From JAFEBO01 sp044221315 (GTDB lineage: Bacteria; Planctomycetota; Phycisphaerae; Phycisphaerales; UBA1924): 64,000 nucleotides of DNA. Positions 24,543-32,246 of this stretch are shown one piece after another. Below the pieces are notes generated by a model. It worked only from the letters and a program-made list of their open reading frames with translations, made no database searches and was not told the origin of the DNA. The stretch spans positions 62,001 through 126,000 of the forward strand of contig JBGAPK010000003.1 of the NCBI GenBank assembly GCA_044221315.1, read 5' to 3'. The translations under genes and the position numbers were made by a program. Every line of letters begins with the position of its first letter. The stretch's first letter is position 1.

Positions 24543-25466
24543 CTAACTTGTAACGAGACCCAGCATCTTCCCGAGGACGACCGCACGCTCGCGCAGGCCC
24601 TGGCGGGGCGGATCGGACGCGTTGTGATGCAGAACGATCATGGTGACGTCGTCATCGAGCCGGGTCTCGTTGGTTTCTGTCAGTATTGCGTCAAGCAAAT
24701 TGCGGCGGAGGTTCGCCGGGTCGTTGGCGACGACCTTGCGGACAGCCCGCAGGAGACCGTCCTCGCCCCAGGGTTTACCCTCCGAGTCCCGGACCTCAAG
24801 AAAGGCATCGCTGTAGAGAACCAGCAGATCGCCCTTGTCCAGAGGCAGGGCGAATTGCTCGTATTGTGTCGGGCTGATCACCCCGAGAGGAAGATTGGAC
24901 AGGCCGATGGACTTTGACCGCGTCGGCTTTACCACGCCGGACGAATCGTGATCCAAATATTGCCACTCTTGCGAACTGACTGAATAGTGAAGCGGACGCG
25001 GATGCCCGGCGTTGCAGATGATCGCGTGGTCTGAAGGCGCGAAGTATGAGACGAGGATTGCGGTGGCGAAGAGGCCACCTTGCTGCGAGAAGGACTTGTT
25101 GAGGGCCCGGGCGAAGCGGCTCTGATCGGGCGTGTTTATGAACCGACGCATCAAATTTCGCAGGCCGGATGCGGCCTCGGCCACAACGCTGCCGTGGCCG
25201 GACACATCGGCAAGGACGAAGCGGGTGATCAGGCCGGCGGCGCAGTTCGAAACGTAATAGATGTCGCCACCGTGTGAATCGCCGGTGTGCGGATCACAAC
25301 CGACAAAGACGTCGTTGCCGGGAACGGAGACTTCGCCCGTGAACGAGGCGTGGCCTCCCCAGACTTCCATGCAGGCGATGCGGCGGCCGGAGGCCTCTTG
25401 TGGCGCGATTAAAGGGCTGTCGGCTTCCGCTTGCACGATCGCGCCTCTCTGTTCTGGGGAACACAT
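24543..25466 (-). CDS. PP2C/SpoIIE-type serine phosphatase
   Basis: A 307-aa PPM-family phosphatase with DVSGHGSVVAEAASGLRNLM, CNAGHPRPLHYS, GDLLVLYSDAFLEVRDSEG and the terminal DDVTMIVL, which contain the metal-binding aspartates. It probably dephosphorylates STAS antagonists in a partner-switching cascade. Its ATG overlaps the anti-sigma gene stop as TAATG (25466), supporting this start over a longer frame to 25616. No sensor domain is visible in its N-terminus. Confidence 0.88.
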   Translation of the reverse strand: MCSPEQRGAIVQAEADSPLIAPQEASGRRIACMEVWGGHASFTGEVSVPGNDVFVGCDPHTGDSHGGDIYYVSNCAAGLITRFVLADVSGHGSVVAEAASGLRNLMRRFINTPDQSRFARALNKSFSQQGGLFATAILVSYFAPSDHAIICNAGHPRPLHYSVSSQEWQYLDHDSSGVVKPTRSKSIGLSNLPLGVISPTQYEQFALPLDKGDLLVLYSDAFLEVRDSEGKPWGEDGLLRAVRKVVANDPANLRRNLLDAILTETNETRLDDDVTMIVLHHNASDPPRQGLRERAVVLGKMLGLVTS

Positions 25467-25738
25467 TACGGTTGTGGCTTGGCTTGCCGGCGCGCCGTCC
25501 GAATAGCGTGGAGAAGGCCTTCGGGCACCTGACCCGTCGCGGGCTCGTCGCTGGGCTTCAACGCCGCCTTGCCGATCGCGATCGTCTTCTTGTACCCGTC
25601 CAGGTAGGCGACGCACGGGGGACAGACCGTCAGGTGGCGATCAAACTCGTGTCGGAACTCGGGCGGCAGCGTGCCGTCGAGGTAATCCGCGATAAAATCG
25701 ATCAGCTCGCGGCAGGTGATGTAGTCGCTTCGGCTCAC
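25466..25738 (-). CDS. Zinc-finger anti-sigma factor
   Basis: A 90-aa soluble protein with a ZAS motif: C-RELIDFIADYLDGTLP and HEFDRHLTVCPPC give the H-x3-C-x2-C zinc ligands plus an earlier Cys, as in anti-sigma ChrR/RsrA type proteins. The GTG at 25738 has a good GAGGGA Shine-Dalgarno 5 nt upstream; a TTG at 25765 is an alternative. No transmembrane helix is present. No ECF gene adjoins it; it overlaps the phosphatase gene (TAATG). Confidence 0.82.
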   Translation of the reverse strand: MSRSDYITCRELIDFIADYLDGTLPPEFRHEFDRHLTVCPPCVAYLDGYKKTIAIGKAALKPSDEPATGQVPEGLLHAIRTARRQAKPQP

Positions 25739-25959
25739 GAAAGTCCCTCGGTGAATTGTGGTCAAACGGACGAGAATCCAGGCGTCGCGACTTTGGATGC
25801 CGCCAACTCCCTAAGCGTGGCACCTATTCGAGGGAATTCTAGAAAAGTCTCTTTTAAGGGCAAACTCCGCAATCGGCGGGCGCGCGTCACGGTTCCGGCT
25901 GCTCGGCATCCCACGCCCCAGCATGGCCCGGGGATCCTCGGCCGCGCGGAGAAACCATC

Positions 25960-27096
25960 ATGAAAGCAGTCGCCGTTTTCCCGCGCGAGCGGGATGTCCG
26001 AGTCATCGACACCCCCCAGCCCTGCCTGACCGCACCGGACCAAGTCAAATTGCGCATCCTCGAAGTCGGAGTCTGCGGTACCGACCGCGAGATCTGCGGG
26101 TTCCACTACGGCTTCCCACCCGAAGGCTCCGACCACCTCGTGATCGGGCACGAGTGCCTGGGAGAAGTGGTGCAGGTGGGCGCCAAGGTCGAGTCATTCA
26201 AGAAGGGAGATCTGGCGGTACTGACGGTCCGGCGTCCCTGCGGAAAGCCGGAATGCCCTTCATGCAAGGAGGGCCGCCAGGACTTCTGCTACACAGGCGC
26301 ATTCAAAGAACGCGGCATCAAGCAGCAGCACGGCTACATGACCGAATATGTCGTCGATTCGGAGAGATTCCTCCTGCCGGTGCCCAAGAGCCTGCGTGAC
26401 TACGCGGTGCTCGTCGAGCCCCTGACCATCGCCGAAAAAGCCCTCATCGAGGTCTGGCAAGTGCAGCAGCGCTTGCCTTGGTCGTGCCCGCACGCGGGCA
26501 AGTCCAAGCCCGGTGTGTGCCACCATGCCCTCGTGCTCGGAGCCGGACCCATCGGGTTGCTCGGTGCGATGGCGTTTGCGAATGCCGGGTTTTCGACGTT
26601 TGTGTACAGCCGGGAGGACGAGAAGAGCGATAAGGCCGACCTCGTGCGCTCCTTTGGCGCGACGTATATCTCGGCGCAGGTGACCCCGGTCGAGAAGCTC
26701 GTCGAGCGCATCGGCACGATTGATGTGGTGTACGAGGCGACCGGCGCTTCCAAACTCTCGTTCGAGGTGCTCAAGCATGTCGGCGCAAACGCCGCCTTCG
26801 TCTTCACCGGCGTCCCCGGCCTGAAAGGACCTGCCGAGGTCGACACCGACCAGATCATGCGGAACATGGTGCTCAAGAACCAGGTTCTCCTCGGCACGGT
26901 CAACGCCGGCCGCGACGCGTTCGAGGCCGCGATCAAGGATCTTCGCGACTTCAAACGCAAGTGGCCGAGCGCATTGAACAGCCTCATTACAGGGCGCTAT
27001 CACATCACCGAGGCGAAGACGCCCCTGCTCTCGACCGACGGCATCAAAAACGTCATCTACTTCGGAGAGCGCAATGGGTCAGCTCCACTGGGCTGA
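25960..27096 (+). CDS. Glucose 1-dehydrogenase, zinc-dependent MDR type
   Basis: A 378-aa NAD(P)-dependent dehydrogenase of the MDR superfamily that most resembles archaeal-type glucose dehydrogenase. It has CGTDREICGF (Cys39), GHECLGE (His64/Glu65), a structural-zinc lobe PCGKPECPSCKEGRQDFC and the Rossmann segment LVLGAGPIGLLGAMAF. Start at 25960 follows GGAGA. Expected reaction is glucose to gluconolactone. The stop overlaps the aquaporin start by 23 bp. With the SMP-30 lactonase at 37546 and glucosidase at 32247 it could form a sugar oxidation route. Confidence 0.85.
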   Translation: MKAVAVFPRERDVRVIDTPQPCLTAPDQVKLRILEVGVCGTDREICGFHYGFPPEGSDHLVIGHECLGEVVQVGAKVESFKKGDLAVLTVRRPCGKPECPSCKEGRQDFCYTGAFKERGIKQQHGYMTEYVVDSERFLLPVPKSLRDYAVLVEPLTIAEKALIEVWQVQQRLPWSCPHAGKSKPGVCHHALVLGAGPIGLLGAMAFANAGFSTFVYSREDEKSDKADLVRSFGATYISAQVTPVEKLVERIGTIDVVYEATGASKLSFEVLKHVGANAAFVFTGVPGLKGPAEVDTDQIMRNMVLKNQVLLGTVNAGRDAFEAAIKDLRDFKRKWPSALNSLITGRYHITEAKTPLLSTDGIKNVIYFGERNGSAPLG

Positions 27097-27913
27097 ATAC
27101 GCCATCGAGGCGTCGCTGCTGGGCACCTTTATGGTCGCGGCGTGCGTCGCAGTTGCGGTCTTTGAACACCCCGGTTCACCGCTACCTCGACGCTTCACGA
27201 ATCCACTGCTTCGCCGCGCCCTGATCGGCACCCTGATGGGCCTGACGGCGATCGCGCTCATCTACTCCGCGCCCGGCCAGCGATCCGGCGCCCACATCAA
27301 CCCCGGGACGACCCTGACGTTTCTTACGCTGGGCAAGGTCCGCCCGATTGATGCGGCGTTCTACATCCTTGCCCAATTTGTTGGGGGTTTCGGTGGCGTG
27401 CTGGTCGCCCGTGCGGCACTGCGCCGAGCCGTCGCGCACGACAAAGTGAGATTTGTCGTCACTCTGCCCGGCCCCAAAGGACTCCGCAACGCCTGGATCG
27501 CGGAGTTCACGATCGCATTTCTGATGATGTCCATGGTCCTCTGGAGCAGCAATCTTGCCGAAACAGCTCCCTACACCGGCATCTTCGCCGGCCTGATGGT
27601 CGCCACATTCATCACGATCGAGGCTCCCCTTTCGGGCATGAGCATGAACCCCGCCCGAACGCTTGGATCGGCTCTGCACGCCCGGGCATTCCGAGGACTG
27701 TGGATCTACTTTACCGCCCCACCACTTGCCATGCTTGGCGCGGCCCTCTTGTTCACGAGCATCCGCGGCGCCGGGTGCGTCTACTGCGCCAAGCTCGAAC
27801 ACCCCCACGATGCCGTGCACGAATGCATCTTCAATTGCCGCATCGAGCAGATGCCGGGCTGGAACGCGACACAATCGAGCCACGCCGGCATCTCAGCCCT
27901 AACCGCGCGTTGA
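27074..27913 (+). CDS. MIP/aquaporin family channel
   Basis: A 279-aa membrane channel. The pore signatures are GAHINPGTT (first box NPG instead of NPA) and MSMNPARTLGSAL (NPA). Six helices plus two half-helices fit the hydrophobic pattern. It overlaps the end of the glucose dehydrogenase gene by 23 bp and is followed by a GMC oxidoreductase. Substrate (water, glycerol or peroxide) cannot be assigned; a peroxide product of the GMC oxidase is one possible cargo. Confidence 0.88.
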   Translation: MGQLHWAEYAIEASLLGTFMVAACVAVAVFEHPGSPLPRRFTNPLLRRALIGTLMGLTAIALIYSAPGQRSGAHINPGTTLTFLTLGKVRPIDAAFYILAQFVGGFGGVLVARAALRRAVAHDKVRFVVTLPGPKGLRNAWIAEFTIAFLMMSMVLWSSNLAETAPYTGIFAGLMVATFITIEAPLSGMSMNPARTLGSALHARAFRGLWIYFTAPPLAMLGAALLFTSIRGAGCVYCAKLEHPHDAVHECIFNCRIEQMPGWNATQSSHAGISALTAR

Positions 27914-27962
27914 CCGCGCGGACGGCATTCAGCCACTCGCCTTCTCTCACCGAAGGACTTCC

Positions 27963-29546
27963 ATGTCCACCGACATGCGCTTTGACATCGTCATCATCGG
28001 CTCGGGCGCCGGAGGCGGGACGCTTGCAGCAAAGCTCGCTCCCTCGGGCAAGAAGATCCTGATCCTGGAGCGCGGCGAATTCCTGCCGCGCGAAAAGGAA
28101 AACTGGGACACCCGCGCCGTCTTTCAGGACAAGCGATACCTCGCCAAGGAAACCTGGTACGACAAGGATGATCAGCCGTTCGCGCCCTACACGCACTACT
28201 GGGTCGGCGGCAATACCAAGGTCTACGGTGCCGCGCTGCTCCGGATGCGCGAGTTTGACTTTGGTGAAGTGCGTCACTTCGGCGGCATCTCTCCCGCCTG
28301 GCCCGTCGGCTACGACGAATTTGAGCCCCATTACACGGAGGCCGAGCACCTCTACAGCGTTCACGGCGAGCGCGGCCTGGACCCGTACGACCCGCCCGCT
28401 TCCGCCGAGTACATGCATCCATCGGTTTCTCCCGAGCCTCGCATTGGCCAGTTGCTCAATGACCTGAACGGGCTCGGCGTTCGTCCATTCCCGGTTCCGC
28501 TTGGAGTCCGATTGCCGGACAAAGCCCGCGGCACGCCCCCCTACAAACTGGGCAATTTCGATGGGTACCCGGACCTGACTGAGGTGAAGGCCGATGCGCA
28601 CGTCGTTGGCGTCCGTGCCGCGCTCCGGCATTCCAATGTCCAGATTCTTACCGGTGCGTTTGTTGAGCGCCTCAATACGGACAACGGAGGGAGGGAAGTC
28701 CGAGACATTGTCGTCCGCATGGATGGCAAGAGGATTGTCATCCGCGCCGATATCGTGGTCCTCGCCGCTGGCGCGATCAATTCCGCCGCGATCTTGCTCC
28801 GATCCGCCTCGACGAAGCATCCGAGCGGCCTTGCGAACAGTTCCGACCAGGTCGGGCGGAACTACATGTCGCACCACAATGGCTGCTTTGTTGTGGTTTC
28901 AAGCGAGCCCAACGACTCTCAGTTCCAGAAGCACTTTGCCATCACCGACTTCTACCGCGGCGCCGCGGATTCGCCGTTCCCTCTTGGAACGATCCAGCTC
29001 ATGGGCAAACCCGATCCCGGCACCCTGGCCTGGCTTCGGGGGGACCAGCTTCCGGGCATTTCACCGGAGGATCTTGCCTCTCGCACAATCGATTTCTTCC
29101 TCACCGCGGAAGATCTTCCGAACGCCGCCAACCGGATCACCCTGCGCGACGACGGCGCGATCCGCGTCTCCTACACCCCAACCAATCTCGAGGCCTACAC
29201 GCGCCTCGAACAGAAGCTCGCCAAACTCATGATCGCCGTGGAACGGGGCCGCGGCCGAGGGCAACCGATCTTTCTTGCCTCGCGGCTAGGCATCAGCGGC
29301 GTGAGCCATCAGAACGGCACACTGCGCTTCGGCACCGATCCGCGCACCAGTGTCGTTGATGAGGCTTGCCGAACCCATGACGTGCGGAACCTCTATGTTG
29401 CCGACGGGTCGTTCTTTCCTTCGAGCAGCGCGGTCAACCCATCTCTCACCATCATGGCGAATGCCCTGCGTGTCGGCGACCGCATTCTCGAACAACTTGG
29501 CGCGGACGCTGCGATGCTCAAGAGCCTTGCGGAGTCTGTCTCATGA
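27963..29546 (+). CDS. GMC family FAD oxidoreductase
   Basis: A 527-aa flavoprotein with N-terminal dinucleotide-binding motif IVIIGSGAGGGTLAAKLA and LILERGEFLPRE, GMC-type HYWVGGNTKVYGAALLRMRE, and a C-terminal catalytic domain with VNPSLTIMANALRVGDRI. No export signal is evident. GMC enzymes oxidise alcohols or sugars. The stop overlaps the VOC gene (ATGA), which together with the nearby dehydrogenase suggests a redox operon. Confidence 0.93.
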   Translation: MSTDMRFDIVIIGSGAGGGTLAAKLAPSGKKILILERGEFLPREKENWDTRAVFQDKRYLAKETWYDKDDQPFAPYTHYWVGGNTKVYGAALLRMREFDFGEVRHFGGISPAWPVGYDEFEPHYTEAEHLYSVHGERGLDPYDPPASAEYMHPSVSPEPRIGQLLNDLNGLGVRPFPVPLGVRLPDKARGTPPYKLGNFDGYPDLTEVKADAHVVGVRAALRHSNVQILTGAFVERLNTDNGGREVRDIVVRMDGKRIVIRADIVVLAAGAINSAAILLRSASTKHPSGLANSSDQVGRNYMSHHNGCFVVVSSEPNDSQFQKHFAITDFYRGAADSPFPLGTIQLMGKPDPGTLAWLRGDQLPGISPEDLASRTIDFFLTAEDLPNAANRITLRDDGAIRVSYTPTNLEAYTRLEQKLAKLMIAVERGRGRGQPIFLASRLGISGVSHQNGTLRFGTDPRTSVVDEACRTHDVRNLYVADGSFFPSSSAVNPSLTIMANALRVGDRILEQLGADAAMLKSLAESVS

Positions 29547-30655
29547 GGCACGGCACTCGCACCGAACGTGGCGTGTTCGCTTTGCTTGTCGCGCTGCTCG
29601 GGGTTGTCCTGGCTCAGGGCCCGCACCCAGCGTTCGCTCAGGCCCAGGCACAGGCCGCTTCCACCTTAAAGCCCGCTCCGATCGCGGCCGTCACGTCTGT
29701 CGGCACCACCGTTTCCGATCTCGATCGCTCCATCGAGTTCTACACCCAAGTGCTCTCCTTCGAGAAGGTCAGCGAAACGGAAGCAGTGGGTCCCGAACTC
29801 GAGCAGCTCACCGGCGTTTTCGGCAGCCGCTGTCGTATTGCCCGGCTCAAGCTCGGAAACGAGACTATTGAACTGACGCAGTTCCTCGCCCCCGAAGGAC
29901 GCCCAATCGCCGCTGACTCCCGAAGCAACGACCATTGGTTCCAGCACCTTGCCATCGCCGTCTCCGACATCGACAAGGCCTATGCCGCTCTTCGCCACAA
30001 TCGCGTGCGCCACGCGTCAACCGGGCCGCAGCTGTTGCCCGCCTGGAACAAGAACGCGGGCGGCATTTCCGCGTTCTACTTCAAGGACCCCGACGGCCAT
30101 GTGCTGGAGATCATTCATTTCCCGGCGGGCAAGGGCGACCCGCGCTGGCAGATGCAGACGGGCAGGCTCTTTCTCGGAATCGACCACACAGCAATCGTCG
30201 TCGCCGACACTGATCGCTCTCTCGCGTTCTATCGTGATCGCCTCGGACTCCGGGTCGCGGGCGAGAGCGAGAACTTCGGCACAGAACAGGAACACCTGAA
30301 CAATGTCTTTGGCGCGCGCCTACGCATCACGGCGCTTCGTGCTGCCTCGGGCCCGGGCATTGAGCTGCTCGAATACCTCGCCCCAACCGATGGACGCAAT
30401 TTCCCATCGGATTCCCGCGCCAATGACCTCTGGCACTGGCAGATCGCGCTCGCCGAGCCGGATGGGGAGGCGTTGAACGAAGTTGCTCGCGCCACTCGTG
30501 GAGGCTGGATTTCACCGGGCGTCGTGGACGGAGTTGAGAGCTTCGCGGGCTTCTCGGCAGGTTTGCATGTCAAAGACCCGGACGGACACGCCCTGGTTTT
30601 CGGAGTTCCCGCCGCCGCGGCCGTGGCTATCACAAATGAGGCTCCTGACCGCTGA
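29543..30655 (+). CDS. Exported two-domain VOC (glyoxalase/dioxygenase) protein
   Basis: A 370-aa protein. A signal peptide-like N-terminus (FALLVALLGVVLAQGPHPAF) is followed by two VOC domains: about residues 55-205 (VTSVGTTVSDLDRSIEFYTQ with FYFKDPDGHVLEIIHF) and 220-365 (GIDHTAIVVADTDRSLAFYR with VKDPDGHALVFGV). It is coupled with the GMC gene by ATGA overlap. A metal-dependent enzyme on a small periplasmic molecule is likely; substrate unknown. Confidence 0.88.
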   Translation: MRHGTRTERGVFALLVALLGVVLAQGPHPAFAQAQAQAASTLKPAPIAAVTSVGTTVSDLDRSIEFYTQVLSFEKVSETEAVGPELEQLTGVFGSRCRIARLKLGNETIELTQFLAPEGRPIAADSRSNDHWFQHLAIAVSDIDKAYAALRHNRVRHASTGPQLLPAWNKNAGGISAFYFKDPDGHVLEIIHFPAGKGDPRWQMQTGRLFLGIDHTAIVVADTDRSLAFYRDRLGLRVAGESENFGTEQEHLNNVFGARLRITALRAASGPGIELLEYLAPTDGRNFPSDSRANDLWHWQIALAEPDGEALNEVARATRGGWISPGVVDGVESFAGFSAGLHVKDPDGHALVFGVPAAAAVAITNEAPDR

Positions 30656-30731
30656 CACGCCCGGCACGGGACGGCATCGCACACTTTACGGCACCCGGCA
30701 TCACACCCTCACCTCCAAGGAATCTGCGCCA

Positions 30732-31700
30732 ATGAATGTCTATTCGCGAATCGGTCTGGTCTCTGCCATGGCATTCGCCGGGACGATCACTGCGTCTGCG
30801 TTCGCGAACGCACCTGCGAGCACAACTGCCCTTACCGCAAGTCTTGCTTCTGTTTCGACGAGCGAGCCCTATTCGCTCCGGAACGGCATCGGTCGCTACC
30901 TCGCGGTCCATTTCCTACCCGCGCCGGGCTCGCCATCCGACGCTTCCGCCAACGCGGACTTTGTGAAGTCCTATGTGCGTGCTTCAACGGCTCTCGCCGG
31001 AGTTCGTGAGGTCTTCGTCCTCGAAGCCGGTCCGGAAGAGGCCAAGCAGTGGTCCACTCAGCTCGGCGACAACCGGCCCGACTTGTACATCGACCCAATG
31101 GGCGCACTGGCGGCCGAGCTTCACCTCGCGGGCACGGGTGGAGCCTCCCTTTCAGTTCCAGCCACGATCGTCTTTGACACCTCGGGCGCCGAACTCTTCC
31201 GCCAGGTCGGTACCGCTCGGCACGATCATCTGACATATGTCGCCTTCGAGCAGAAGATCTCCAAAGCAACCGAATCGCCAAGCCTCCGCGAATACAACCT
31301 CCCCAAGTCCGTACGCCTGGCCGTCGATGGTTACGACGTCGTCGCCTACTTCACCCAAAGCAAAGCCGTCAAGGGCAGGCCCGCTTTCACTTCCACTTAC
31401 CGCGGCGTGAAGTACCAGTTCTCGTCCGAGGAGAGCCGCGCCGCTTTTGCCAAGGACCCCGAAAAGTACCTTCCCACCTACGGCGGCTGGTGCGCCAGCG
31501 CCATGGGCGCGAAGGGCACGAAGGTCGAGATCGACCCCACCAACTTCAAGGTCTCCGAAGGACGCCTCTTCCTGTTCTACAAGGATTTTTTCTCCGACGC
31601 GCTCAAGGACTGGAACAAGCACGACAAAGAATGGGAGCCCGCCGCGGACGTCAATTGGAAAAAGCTCTCCGGCGAAGATGCACAGAACCCGGCGAAGTGA
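30732..31700 (+). CDS. Secreted thioredoxin-like/YHS domain protein
   Basis: A 322-aa exported protein. A hydrophobic signal (RIGLVSAMAFAGTITASAFA) is followed by a thioredoxin-fold-like region (VREVFVLEAGPEEAKQWSTQ and VPATIVFDTSGAELFRQVG), lacking a CxxC, and a C-terminal YHS domain (LAVDGYDVVAYFTQSKAVKG to LPTYGGWCASA). Start 30732 opens the signal peptide. YHS domains are small metal-associated modules, also found in membrane and copper proteins. Exact function is unknown. Confidence 0.8.
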   Translation: MNVYSRIGLVSAMAFAGTITASAFANAPASTTALTASLASVSTSEPYSLRNGIGRYLAVHFLPAPGSPSDASANADFVKSYVRASTALAGVREVFVLEAGPEEAKQWSTQLGDNRPDLYIDPMGALAAELHLAGTGGASLSVPATIVFDTSGAELFRQVGTARHDHLTYVAFEQKISKATESPSLREYNLPKSVRLAVDGYDVVAYFTQSKAVKGRPAFTSTYRGVKYQFSSEESRAAFAKDPEKYLPTYGGWCASAMGAKGTKVEIDPTNFKVSEGRLFLFYKDFFSDALKDWNKHDKEWEPAADVNWKKLSGEDAQNPAK

Positions 31701-31775
31701 GGTCCGTTCGCACCGCGACATCTCCACCTCTCTAACCGCTCATCCCCACTCTTCTGGTATTGCCCGGAGCGACCC

Positions 31776-32207
31776 ATGATTCTCTCAAAGCACGCACAGA
31801 TTGCCAGTTGGATCCTTCAACTTGTCGTCGCTGCGATTCTGTTCCAGACACTCTTTTTCAAGTTTACGGGGGCCGAAGAAAGCAAGTACATCTTCCGCAC
31901 GCTTGGGATGGAACCGTTCGGCCGCATCGCCAGCGGCATCGCGGAGCTCATTGCCGTCGTCCTCTTGATGGTGCCCCGCACCGCCGCGCTCGGTGCGATT
32001 CTTGCCCTCGGCGTGATCTCCGGCGCAATCGTCAGCCACCTCACCAAGCTCGGGATCATCGTTCAGAACGACGGCGGTTTGCTCTTCGCCCTGGCGATCG
32101 TCGTCTTTGTCGGCTCACTCGCGATCCTCGCAATTCGTCGCTCACAGATACCGCTCGTGGGCAACCGCTTCCCGGCCTGCCCCGACGGCATGGCTCATGC
32201 GCGGTAG
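31776..32207 (+). CDS. DoxX-like membrane protein
   Basis: A 143-aa protein with four transmembrane segments (e.g. WILQLVVAAILFQTLFFKFT, IASGIAELIAVVLLMVP, ALGAILALGVISGAIVSHL and LALAIVVFVGSLAILAI). The FKFTGAEESKYIF and GRIASGIAELIAVVLLMVP pattern fits DoxX/DoxD-like proteins. It follows the YHS gene by 75 bp and may supply a redox partner. No signal beyond the helices. Confidence 0.82.
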   Translation: MILSKHAQIASWILQLVVAAILFQTLFFKFTGAEESKYIFRTLGMEPFGRIASGIAELIAVVLLMVPRTAALGAILALGVISGAIVSHLTKLGIIVQNDGGLLFALAIVVFVGSLAILAIRRSQIPLVGNRFPACPDGMAHAR

Positions 32208-32246
32208 CCGCGACGACCACTCGACACCATCTCGCAAAGGGATCTC

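Noticed and set aside
27903..27921. Small CCGCGCG/CGCGCGG hairpin across the aquaporin stop
   Set aside because: Short, self-complementary CG run with no T-tract; not counted as a terminator.
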